This document shows positions 8,046-15,740 of a stretch of DNA of 22,143 nucleotides, one piece after another (the first letter of the stretch is position 1; each line of letters begins with the position of its first letter). The stretch is taken from assembly GCA_964354225.1 (NCBI GenBank), contig CAYGZC010000011.1:1-22143 (forward strand), read 5' to 3'. The DNA is from CAYGZC01 sp964354225. Its GTDB lineage: Bacteria; Bacteroidota; Ignavibacteria; UBA10030; SZUA-254. Under the pieces are notes generated by a model that was given only the letters and a program-made list of their open reading frames with translations, was not told the origin of the DNA and ran no database searches. Position numbers and translations under genes: made by a program.

Positions 8046-8089
8046 CCTCCGGCTTCTTTCCAGGCGACGGTCTGGAAAGGAGTCGGAGG
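8046..8089 (+). terminator. Strong hairpin downstream of the T9SS cargo gene
   Basis: Positions 8046-8063 pair with 8072-8089 along all 18 bases, including two G-T pairs, around the 8-base loop GCGACGGT. It starts 15 bases after the stop codon. There is no T run directly after it; a run of eight T is found at 8122-8129, 33 bases on. It may be a terminator that works with the later T tract, an mRNA 3'-end stabiliser, or a REP-like repeat. Confidence 0.5.
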
Positions 8090-8173
8090 TCTTCCTAAAG
8101 TTTACCACCCCTAAGGTTCGGTTTTTTTTGATTCTTTCTCATCGAATCTCTATCTTATGATGGAGATAAACCT

Positions 8174-10189
8174 ATGCCATATAATCTTGTTTCAGATTTC
8201 AAACCGAGCGGCGATCAGCCGCAGGCGATCAAAGAACTTATAGATGGAGTTCTTCGGGGAGACAAGTATCAAACTCTTCTTGGCGTTACGGGAAGCGGTA
8301 AAACATTTACTATCTCCAATGTAATCGCGCAAGCTAATAAACCCGTGCTTATAATGTCGCATAACAAAACGCTTGCGGCACAATTGTACGCTGAATTCAA
8401 ACAGTTCTTTCCAAATAATAGAGTCGAATTCTTCATTTCTTATTATGATTATTATCAACCGGAGGCATATCTACCCGTAACGGATACATATATTCAGAAG
8501 GACTCGTTGGTCAATGAGGAAATAGATCGCTTACGATTGCGCGCAACCAGTTCGCTTCTAAGTGGTGACTCAAATGTTATTGTTGTCGCTTCAGTCAGTT
8601 GTATTTATGGGATTGGTGCACCGGATGAATGGCTTGACCAGATGGTCCAGATCAGGAAAGGTCAACGAATTGAGCGCAATGTTCTTTTGAGGAAGCTGCT
8701 TGATATTCATTACGTGAGAAATGATTTTGAATTTACAAGAGGAACATTCCGTGTTCGGGGTGATGTAGTTGAGATTATACCTGCCTATGAAAATGAGCAA
8801 GCGATCCGAATTCAATTCTTTGACGATGAAATTGAAAAAATAGCTTACATCCATCATCTCACGGGTGATTTTATTGCTAAGACCGACCATGAGGTTATCT
8901 ACCCGGCAAAACATTTTATCACTACACAGCAGACGCTGGAGCGAGCTATAAAAGACATCGAGATAGAATTGGAAGAGCGTCTAGATTATTTTAGAAAAAT
9001 AGGCAAGCTCCTTGAAGCGCAGCGGCTTACGCAGCGAACTCGTTTCGATATCGAGATGATGCGGGAGATTGGTTATTGCTTGGGAATTGAGAATTATTCC
9101 CGCCACATTGCCGGCAGACTGCCCGGTTCTCGCCCGTTTTGTTTGTTGGATTTTTTTCCGAAAGATTTTTTACTCGTTGTCGATGAATCGCATGTCTCTG
9201 TTCCTCAAATTGGCGGAATGTGGCATGGCGACCGTGCCCGTAAGACTACGCTGGTTGATTATGGCTTTCGCCTACCATCGGCTCTTGATAACCGTCCTCT
9301 TACGTTTGAAGAATGGGAAGTGATGGTCAATCAAATCATATTCGTAAGCGCAACGCCAGGACCGTATGAGCTAGAGAAATGCAAAGGCGTTGTGGTCGAA
9401 CAGATTATTCGCCCAACAGGGCTTATCGATCCGGCGGTTGAAGTTCGTCCGGTGAAGAACCAGATTGATGATCTTATTCATGAAATTCGAGAATGTACAA
9501 AGCGCAAGGAACGCTGCCTTGTAACCACACTTACAAAACGTATGGCGGAAGATTTATCAAAATATCTCAGCGACATCAATATTAAAGTGAAATATATCCA
9601 CTCCGAAATAGATGCACTGGAGCGAGTGGAAATTCTCCGCGATCTTCGGCTCGGTGATTTTGATGTTCTCGTTGGTGTGAACCTGCTGCGGGAAGGGTTG
9701 GATTTGCCAGAAGTTTCTCTTGTTGCCATTCTTGATGCAGACAAAGAAGGTTTCTTGCGGTCTGATCGCTCTCTTATTCAGACTGCGGGAAGGACTGCGC
9801 GCAATATAAATGGCAAAGTAATTCTCTATGCAGATATAGAAACCGGATCAATGAAACGGATGTTGGAAGAAACCCGCCGCCGTCGAGAAAAGCAAGTTGA
9901 ATATAACAAAGAACATGGTATCACTCCAAAAACAATCTACAAATCCACAGAAGAAGTTCTTGCAGCTACCGCAGTTGCTGATGTGAAAGCTGCGCGCGAT
10001 GCACGAAGGGAACGAGAGAAAGCACCTATGGTTGCCGAATCGATTTACAGGTACATGACGACTGAGCAGGGCCAAGATATGATAGAGGAATTGAGGGCGG
10101 AGATGCGCAAGGCGGCAAAAGATTTGGAGTTCGAGCGGGCAACTGAGCTGAGAGATGAAATCAGACGGTTAGAGAAAATGATAAAGTGA
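8174..10189 (+). CDS. uvrB: UvrABC excinuclease subunit B
   Basis: This 671-residue protein has the normal full length for UvrB. In nucleotide excision repair it receives damaged DNA from UvrA, verifies the lesion with its beta hairpin and recruits UvrC. Visible landmarks are Walker A GVTGSGKT at 37-44, the aromatic damage-probing hairpin YYDYYQPEAY at 90-99, the DESH box at 337-340, SATPG near 391, the helicase motif QTAGRTARN in the C-terminal helicase domain, and the UVR domain (EELRAEMRKAAKDLEFERA) at about 634-669, which contacts UvrC. All core motifs are intact. A purine-rich GGAGAT lies just before the start. The comF-like gene begins inside its stop codon, so the two are probably translationally coupled. 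No LexA box was recognised upstream. Confidence 0.97.
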   Translation: MPYNLVSDFKPSGDQPQAIKELIDGVLRGDKYQTLLGVTGSGKTFTISNVIAQANKPVLIMSHNKTLAAQLYAEFKQFFPNNRVEFFISYYDYYQPEAYLPVTDTYIQKDSLVNEEIDRLRLRATSSLLSGDSNVIVVASVSCIYGIGAPDEWLDQMVQIRKGQRIERNVLLRKLLDIHYVRNDFEFTRGTFRVRGDVVEIIPAYENEQAIRIQFFDDEIEKIAYIHHLTGDFIAKTDHEVIYPAKHFITTQQTLERAIKDIEIELEERLDYFRKIGKLLEAQRLTQRTRFDIEMMREIGYCLGIENYSRHIAGRLPGSRPFCLLDFFPKDFLLVVDESHVSVPQIGGMWHGDRARKTTLVDYGFRLPSALDNRPLTFEEWEVMVNQIIFVSATPGPYELEKCKGVVVEQIIRPTGLIDPAVEVRPVKNQIDDLIHEIRECTKRKERCLVTTLTKRMAEDLSKYLSDINIKVKYIHSEIDALERVEILRDLRLGDFDVLVGVNLLREGLDLPEVSLVAILDADKEGFLRSDRSLIQTAGRTARNINGKVILYADIETGSMKRMLEETRRRREKQVEYNKEHGITPKTIYKSTEEVLAATAVADVKAARDARREREKAPMVAESIYRYMTTEQGQDMIEELRAEMRKAAKDLEFERATELRDEIRRLEKMIK

Positions 10190-10893
10190 ATTTTCTGCAG
10201 CAATATATCATCAACCCTATCCGTGATTTTATCTACCCACCAGTATGCTTCACCTGCAACCAACATCTTCGAGATCATGAAGTGCGCGTATGTTCAGTGT
10301 GCTGGAACAGCTTTACTTGTATCGATCCTTCTCATCCGACGTGGAACGAGATAAAGGGGAAGTTTGCAATAGAAAAAGTTGTTCAGGATATATTTTCCTG
10401 TTTCCTTTTCGAAAAGGATGGAAAGCTTCAGGATGTGATTCATCTCCTAAAATACCAGGGAATGAAATCGCTGGGAATTAAATTGGGAGATGAGATAGGG
10501 AGGAAGATAACCGCCGAACCGGAGTTTGTAGGGGCAGATTATCTAATTCCAATTCCTCTTCACAAACTAAAGAAACGAGAACGTGGATTCAATCAAAGTG
10601 AATACATTTGCAAAGGGATTTCGGCAATCACCAACATACCGACCCATATAGATATTATAGTCCGAAAAAAATATACACAATCGCAAACACAGCTTAATCT
10701 TCAAGAAAGAAATGAAAATGTTGGCGATGCCTTCGAAGTTAATCCAAGATACCAGCATCTCATTCCAGGTAAATCATTTATTCTTGTCGATGATGTTATA
10801 ACCACTGGTTCAACTATTAACGCATGTGCGAAAGAGCTTACTGCTCATCGGGCTGATCGCATCATCGCTGCGTCCATCGCGTTAGCTGAATAG
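10186..10893 (+). CDS. ComF family protein (double zinc ribbon plus phosphoribosyltransferase fold)
   Basis: This 235-residue protein starts with GTG at 10186, overlapping the uvrB TGA as GTGA. The N-terminal zinc ribbon has C21-x2-C24 and C36-x2-C39. The C-terminal part is a type I phosphoribosyltransferase fold with the PRPP-binding loop VDDVITTGST at 201-210, and the family motif RERGFNQSE at 131-139. ComF/GntX proteins are needed for DNA uptake during transformation in several bacteria, acting at the inner membrane side on incoming single strands; in others the role is unproven. The coupling to uvrB fits a DNA-related job, but that is inference. The length is typical. Confidence 0.9.
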   Translation: MNFLQQYIINPIRDFIYPPVCFTCNQHLRDHEVRVCSVCWNSFTCIDPSHPTWNEIKGKFAIEKVVQDIFSCFLFEKDGKLQDVIHLLKYQGMKSLGIKLGDEIGRKITAEPEFVGADYLIPIPLHKLKKRERGFNQSEYICKGISAITNIPTHIDIIVRKKYTQSQTQLNLQERNENVGDAFEVNPRYQHLIPGKSFILVDDVITTGSTINACAKELTAHRADRIIAASIALAE

Positions 10894-10900
10894 AACAAAG

Positions 10901-11175
10901 ATGGAAACTGACAAAAATCCACAACAAATTCCGGTGTCGGACATTTTAAGACCCAAGCGAAATACAATCGTTAGCTTGGCATTTCTGATGTTACTTCCAA
11001 TAATCTTGATTTACTGGAGGGTGTTCAAGTACCCCTTCATTCAAGATGATTGGTATATTAGATTCCATTCGTTCTCTTGGCAGATGGTGATTATATTCGA
11101 ACCACCGACCTTAAGGATGATTTAGAAAGAAGTCCGATGAAATACCCTGAGATAGGGGATGACATAAAAAAGTAA
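10901..11175 (+). pseudogene. Truncated and frameshifted membrane-protein remnant
   Basis: An ATG 7 bases after the comF-like stop opens a 74-residue frame ending at 11125. It has a basic cytoplasmic start, one clear membrane segment at residues 22-39 and then YPFIQDDW, a short acidic pair after the first helix as in GT-C fold (ArnT/PMT-like) glycosyltransferases. After about residue 54 the sequence stops looking like that family. In the +1-shifted frame, 11062-11175 reads a hydrophilic tail including ADGDYIRTTDLKDDL and ends IGDDIKK at TAA 11173-11175, which looks like a genuine C-terminus. The simplest view is a large gene reduced by internal deletion plus a frameshift. It could also be a short expressed membrane peptide. 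The parent family is uncertain. Confidence 0.5.
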
Positions 11176-11176
11176 T

Positions 11177-11205
11177 TTGATTTTCGTGCCTTTTCTTGGT
11201 AAATT
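11177..11205 (+). promoter_or_regulatory. Candidate promoter for gap-pgk
   Basis: TTGATT at 11177-11182 and TAAATT at 11200-11205 are separated by 17 bases, a sigma70-like layout. A second TTGACA at 11204-11209 has no well-placed -10. Initiation near 11212 would give a leader of about 65 bases before the gap start. Bacteroidota promoters often differ from this consensus, so the call is tentative. Confidence 0.3.
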
Positions 11206-11277
11206 GACATAACTTCAAAAAAATTTCTTTCAATATTTATTGATTAACCACAATTTTCATACAAATGGAGATCATCA

Positions 11278-12333
11278 ATGGCAATTAAAGTAGGCATTAA
11301 CGGCTTCGGACGAATTGGTCGTCAGGTGCTGAGAGCAATTCGGGATAACTATCCAGAAACATTAGAGGTTGTTGCGTTCAACGATATTGGTGACCTTAAA
11401 ACGATGGCACATCTTTTAAAATACGATTCGAACTACGGTCGATTCAATGGAACTGTTGAAGTTGGAGATGGAGCACTCATAATCGTTGGTAAGTCGGTTA
11501 AAGTTTTTAAAGAAACCGAACCTGATAAACTTCCGTGGAATAGTCTCGGAGTTGATATCGTAATCGAGAGCACGGGACTTTTCACGATCAAGAAAGATGG
11601 TGTGAACAAGAAGGGAAAAATAGTAAAAGGTGCAGAAAATCATATTACGAAAGGTGGGGCGAAGAAGGTCATAATCTCTGCGCCCGCAGAAGGCGAAGAC
11701 TTAACAATCGTTATGGGTGTGAATGAGAAAAAATATGATCCCGCGAACCACCATGTCCTATCCAATGCATCCTGTACAACAAATTGCCTAGCCCCCGCAG
11801 TAAAGGTTGTACATGATAAATTCAAGATCGTTAAAGGATTGATGACGACAGTACACGCATATACAAACGATCAGAAAATTCTGGATTTGCCTCACAGCGA
11901 TTTGCGCCGTGCTCGTGCTGCCGCCATGAGTATAATACCGACAACGACGGGGGCAGCAAAAGCTTTAGCGTTAGTTATTCCAGAACTTAAAGGCAAGTTC
12001 GATGGGTACGCCTTGCGCGTTCCAACATCAACCGTATCGGTTGTGGATTTTACCGTACAGGTTGAAGTACCATGTACGACGGACGAATTACGCCAGTCAT
12101 TCCGTGATGCTGCCGCTGGTCCTATGAAAGGGATACTCGCCGCAGTTGATGAACCACTGGTAAGTATCGATTATAAAGGTGACCCGCATAGCTCATCTGT
12201 GGATTTGCCATTTACACTTGTACTCGGTAAAGAGAAAAGTGATTTTATCAAGGTTGTGACTTGGTATGATAATGAATGGGGCTATTCGGTTCGCACTGCT
12301 GATCTTGCTAATCTGATTGCATCTAAATTGTAA
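11278..12333 (+). CDS. gap: Type I glyceraldehyde-3-phosphate dehydrogenase
   Basis: This is a 351-residue cytosolic enzyme that oxidises glyceraldehyde 3-phosphate to 1,3-bisphosphoglycerate with NAD and phosphate. The Rossmann start GINGFGRIGRQ is at residues 6-16. The catalytic Cys166 is in SNASCTTNC, and the base His193 is in TTVHAYT. It is about 15 residues longer than usual; the extra part is a Lys/Gly-rich insertion at about 105-118 (after ESTGLF), in the NAD-binding domain before the HITKGGAKK strand. A GGAGAT ribosome-binding site precedes the ATG. The pgk gene follows after 21 bases, so the next glycolytic step is encoded in the same transcript. Nothing suggests loss of activity. 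Confidence 0.97.
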   Translation: MAIKVGINGFGRIGRQVLRAIRDNYPETLEVVAFNDIGDLKTMAHLLKYDSNYGRFNGTVEVGDGALIIVGKSVKVFKETEPDKLPWNSLGVDIVIESTGLFTIKKDGVNKKGKIVKGAENHITKGGAKKVIISAPAEGEDLTIVMGVNEKKYDPANHHVLSNASCTTNCLAPAVKVVHDKFKIVKGLMTTVHAYTNDQKILDLPHSDLRRARAAAMSIIPTTTGAAKALALVIPELKGKFDGYALRVPTSTVSVVDFTVQVEVPCTTDELRQSFRDAAAGPMKGILAAVDEPLVSIDYKGDPHSSSVDLPFTLVLGKEKSDFIKVVTWYDNEWGYSVRTADLANLIASKL

Positions 12334-12354
12334 ATGTAGCTGGATGGAAAAAAG

Positions 12355-13530
12355 ATGAACAAAAAAACTGTCAAGGATATTGATCTCAAAGGTAAACGTG
12401 TGTTGATGCGTGTCGATTTTAATGTGCCGATGGATAAAGGTATCGTAATGGATGATAAACGAATACGCGCGGCACTGCCTACCATCCAGTATGTTCTCGA
12501 TCAAGGTGCATCACTTATACTGATGAGCCATTTGGGAAGACCGAAAGGTATCGGATTTGAAGAAGAGTTTAGTATGAAACCTGTCGCTGATGCGCTGAGC
12601 AAATTGTTGAATAAACCGGTGAAGATTGCATCCGACTGCATAGGTGCTGATGTAGAAGCTATGGCAAAAGTATTAAAACCCGGTGATGTGTTGATGCTCG
12701 AAAACGTTCGTTTCCATAAACAGGAAGAAAAGAACGATCCTGAGTTTGCCAAGAAGCTCGCTTCACTTGGTGAAATTTATGTTAACGATGCTTTCGGTTC
12801 AGCACACCGCGCCCACGCCAGCACGGAAGGAGTTGCCAAATATCTTCCAGCCGTTTCGGGCTTCTTGATGGAACAGGAACTTGAGTATCTCAGTCGGGCA
12901 ACACAAAATCCAGAAAGACCTTATGTCGCTATTCTCGGTGGTGTAAAGATCAGCGACAAGATTTCTGTTATAGAAAATCTTCTTGACAAGTGCGATAAGC
13001 TGATCATCGGTGGCGGCATGGCGAATACATTCCTCGCAGCAAAAGGATATAACATGGCAGAGAGTTTGGTAGAATCAAGCTCCATCAACACAGCAAGAAC
13101 CATTATTGCAAAAGGTGATGCCAAAATTCACTTACCAGTTGATGGTGTGGTGGGCAGCAAAACCGATACGCACGCTCCGACGCAAATTGTCGATGTTGTG
13201 AAAATTCCGTCCGGCTGGAGTTTGATGGATATCGGTCCTAAAAGCATCGAGAAATTTAGCAAGGTACTAAAAGGTGCAAGACTCGTTGTATGGAATGGTC
13301 CAATGGGAGTATTTGAAGACCCCCGTTTCTCGGAAGGTACGTATGCCATCGCAAGATTGCTTGCGAATTGTGGAGCGACAACAATTATTGGCGGTGGTGA
13401 TAGTGCCTCAGCAGTTAAGAAAGCCGGTGTAGCAAAACAGATGACGCATGTTTCTACCGGCGGCGGTGCATCCTTGGAATTCCTTGAGGGAAAAATCCTT
13501 CCGGGTGTTGCAGCGTTAGCCGACAAATGA
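12355..13530 (+). CDS. pgk: Phosphoglycerate kinase
   Basis: This 391-residue monomeric enzyme transfers phosphate from 1,3-bisphosphoglycerate to ADP. The family signature RVLMRVDFNVP is at about 15-25, the SHLGRP substrate loop near 59-64, the hinge and nucleotide region contain GGVKISDKI and GGGMANTF, and the C-terminal GGGDSASAVKKAG and STGGGASLEFLEG loops close the ATP site. It is slightly shorter than the usual 395-400 residues, with no missing motif. It starts 21 bases after gap with a GGATGG ribosome-binding site and is the second gene of the glycolytic pair. A rhomboid protease gene follows 49 bases later on the same strand. Confidence 0.97.
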   Translation: MNKKTVKDIDLKGKRVLMRVDFNVPMDKGIVMDDKRIRAALPTIQYVLDQGASLILMSHLGRPKGIGFEEEFSMKPVADALSKLLNKPVKIASDCIGADVEAMAKVLKPGDVLMLENVRFHKQEEKNDPEFAKKLASLGEIYVNDAFGSAHRAHASTEGVAKYLPAVSGFLMEQELEYLSRATQNPERPYVAILGGVKISDKISVIENLLDKCDKLIIGGGMANTFLAAKGYNMAESLVESSSINTARTIIAKGDAKIHLPVDGVVGSKTDTHAPTQIVDVVKIPSGWSLMDIGPKSIEKFSKVLKGARLVVWNGPMGVFEDPRFSEGTYAIARLLANCGATTIIGGGDSASAVKKAGVAKQMTHVSTGGGASLEFLEGKILPGVAALADK

Positions 13531-13579
13531 AACTGAAATCGGTTTTCATACGGTTAAATAGTAAAAGGATTTTTTCTTA

Positions 13580-14482
13580 ATGTCATATTATCAATATTCA
13601 AGCTCAAGTTATTATCGCCCGTCTTTTTTTGGTGGATTTAAGTTTTTTCCACCTGTCATCAAGGCACTGCTCATCAGCAATGTTGCGATATTTTTTCTTT
13701 CCAGCTTTTTTGGTTTATTCCGAATCAATGGATTGCCCCTTAGTACCATCATCGATATAATCTTTCCACTTTATCCCCTTGGCGATGGATTTCAATTCTG
13801 GCAGCTTTTCACGTACATGTTCATGCACGGTGGTTTAATGCACCTACTTTTTAATATGTTTGCTCTGTGGATGTTCGGAATGGAATTGGAAAATACATGG
13901 GGTTCTCGGAAGTTTTTATTCTATTATTTGCTATGCGGATTGGGTGCGGGATTATCGAATCTTTTTATAGGTCCATTGTTCAGTGCAGGAGGTCCAACAG
14001 TTGGGGCTTCAGGTGCAATCTATGGAGTTCTGATTGCATTCGGAATTATGTATCCCGATAGACCGATCTTCGTCTATTTTCTTTTACCCATTCGTGCCCG
14101 ATATTTCGTGTTGTTGTATATTCTCATTGAGATTTATGCCGGTGTTACTGGAACACCCGATGGAGTTGCCCACTTTGCCCATTTAGGAGGTGCAGCGGTC
14201 GGATTAGTATATCTCTTGCTTGAGCGGCGAGGACTATCTTTTGATCGACTGTTTACCCGAAAAAAACTCCGGTACGTCAGTGGTGGGAAAGAATATGAAT
14301 ATGCAAATTCCGACCGATGGAATGTTAGTAATGCAAAATACTTTGATACCCATGATGGCGAAGACCGCATCAGCCAGGATCGCGTCGATGAGATTCTCGA
14401 TAAGATCAGTCAGAATGGCTACCAAAGTTTATCAGAGGAAGAAAAAAAGATACTCTTCGAAGCTAGTAAGAAGTTGAATTGA
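13580..14482 (+). CDS. Rhomboid family intramembrane serine protease
   Basis: This 300-residue membrane protein has about six transmembrane helices between residues 28 and 215. Rhomboid landmarks are present: H88 and N92 in MHLLFNM (oxyanion site), the nucleophile Ser144 in GASGAIYG, and the base His201 in HFAHLGG. The protease is therefore expected to be active and to cut transmembrane substrates within the membrane. Residues about 255-298 form a charged helical tail (EDRISQDRVDEILDKI, then SLSEEEKKILFEASKK), a C-terminal extension common in Bacteroidota rhomboids. Substrates are unknown. It lies between pgk and ispG in one close run, but nothing suggests a functional tie to glycolysis. Confidence 0.93.
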   Translation: MSYYQYSSSSYYRPSFFGGFKFFPPVIKALLISNVAIFFLSSFFGLFRINGLPLSTIIDIIFPLYPLGDGFQFWQLFTYMFMHGGLMHLLFNMFALWMFGMELENTWGSRKFLFYYLLCGLGAGLSNLFIGPLFSAGGPTVGASGAIYGVLIAFGIMYPDRPIFVYFLLPIRARYFVLLYILIEIYAGVTGTPDGVAHFAHLGGAAVGLVYLLLERRGLSFDRLFTRKKLRYVSGGKEYEYANSDRWNVSNAKYFDTHDGEDRISQDRVDEILDKISQNGYQSLSEEEKKILFEASKKLN

Positions 14483-14503
14483 ATGATTGACGATTGAAGA
14501 TTT

Positions 14504-15616
14504 ATGAATTCCCCAAATAAATTCCCATTAAATAGTCAATCTCATCAAACTTATCGTGTTGGAATAAGAAGAAAAACCCGTCAGGTAAATGTTGGAGGTG
14601 TACTTGTGGGGGGTAACGCACCGATCTCCGTTCAGACAATGACGAAGACGAAGACATCTGATTTGAAAGCGACAGTTGATCAGATTAAACAGGCGGCTGA
14701 TGCGGGCTGCGATATTATACGAGTGACGGTAAATGATAAAGAAGCATCGGATGCAATCGGTGAGATTGTTAGACAATCTCCGATACCGGTAGCTGCTGAT
14801 ATTCATTTCCATCATATCTTCGCCCTGAAAGCAATTGAAGCAAATGTAGCAAAGGTACGTTTAAATCCTGGCAACATCGGGTCGAAAGAACGGATTCGGG
14901 AGGTTCTTGATGCAGCGAAGAAAAAACATATTCCAATTCGTATTGGTGTAAATTCTGGCTCACTTGAAGAAGATATCCTAAAGAAGCATGGCTACCCGAC
15001 AGCAGAAGCATTGTTCGAAAGCGCCATGAGGCATGTTGGGATTTGTGAAAAGTTCGGTTTTAAAGATATTGTAATCTCTGTGAAATCCACGGATGTGAAG
15101 TTGATGATTGAAGCATACAGGTTAATTGCGCAACGGACAGATATACCGCTTCACTTAGGAGTTACAGAAGCCGGTACAACAAAAATTGGAACGATAAAGT
15201 CAGCAGTTGGAATCGGAACGCTGTTAGCGGAAGGGATCGGGGACACGATTCGTGTTTCGCTGACCGATGATCCGGTGAAAGAAGTCGAGGTGGGAAAAGA
15301 AATCCTTCGTTCATTAAGTTTGGCAACTCGGAATGTTGAGTTGATTGCTTGTCCAACCTGCGGAAGGTTAGAAGTTGATCTCTTTAGCATCATGAAGGAA
15401 CTTGAAGAAAAACTTTCCGGCATAAAGAAACCGATAAAAATTGCTGTCCTTGGCTGTGTAGTGAACGGTCCCGGTGAGGCAAGTGAAGCCGATATCGGGA
15501 TTGCAGCAGGCAAGGGAGTTGCCATCCTTTACCGAAAGGGTGAGGTAATCAAAAAAGTGAAGGAGGATGAGATTGTTGCAACGATTCTAGAGGAAGTGGA
15601 AAAGTTCCGACCATAA
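14504..15616 (+). CDS. ispG: 4-hydroxy-3-methylbut-2-en-1-yl diphosphate synthase, two-domain form
   Basis: This 370-residue enzyme of the MEP isoprenoid pathway converts MEcPP to HMBPP with a [4Fe-4S] cluster. The TIM-barrel domain begins NAPISVQTMTKTKTSD and contains ADIHFHH and VRLNPGNIG. The reductase-like C-terminal domain supplies the cluster ligands C283 and C286 (ACPTCGR) and C318 plus E325 (GCVVNGPGE). The length equals the classical two-domain enzyme; the large central insert (A* domain) known from plants, Chlamydiae and many Bacteroidetes/Chlorobi is absent. The chosen ATG gives a short basic N-terminal tail of about 25 residues; no better start is visible. It follows the rhomboid gene by 21 bases. 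Confidence 0.96.
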   Translation: MNSPNKFPLNSQSHQTYRVGIRRKTRQVNVGGVLVGGNAPISVQTMTKTKTSDLKATVDQIKQAADAGCDIIRVTVNDKEASDAIGEIVRQSPIPVAADIHFHHIFALKAIEANVAKVRLNPGNIGSKERIREVLDAAKKKHIPIRIGVNSGSLEEDILKKHGYPTAEALFESAMRHVGICEKFGFKDIVISVKSTDVKLMIEAYRLIAQRTDIPLHLGVTEAGTTKIGTIKSAVGIGTLLAEGIGDTIRVSLTDDPVKEVEVGKEILRSLSLATRNVELIACPTCGRLEVDLFSIMKELEEKLSGIKKPIKIAVLGCVVNGPGEASEADIGIAAGKGVAILYRKGEVIKKVKEDEIVATILEEVEKFRP

Positions 15617-15621
15617 TTATT

Positions 15622-15652
15622 TTGACACAATAGATTTTATTCTGCGTATAAA
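15622..15652 (+). promoter_or_regulatory. Candidate promoter for the phosphoesterase-folD pair
   Basis: TTGACA (15622-15627) is followed by GTATAA/TATAAA starting at 15646-15647, an 18-19 base spacer. It begins 6 bases after the ispG stop and leaves a leader of about 80 bases before the next ATG. This supports a new transcription unit starting here. Confidence 0.45.
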
Positions 15653-15740
15653 TTGTACATCATTTTTTCAAGTGATGCAGCCTAAAATCCTCACGATAAA
15701 ACAATTTTTTGTTTAGACAAATTTCCTTATATTGCCTTCT

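Noticed and set aside
13128..13526. 132-codon minus-strand open frame across pgk
   Set aside because: It lies opposite a fully conserved pgk sequence and has no recognisable domain; a shadow of the real frame.
15151..15525. 124-codon minus-strand open frame across ispG
   Set aside because: It is antisense to conserved ispG motifs and has no independent support.
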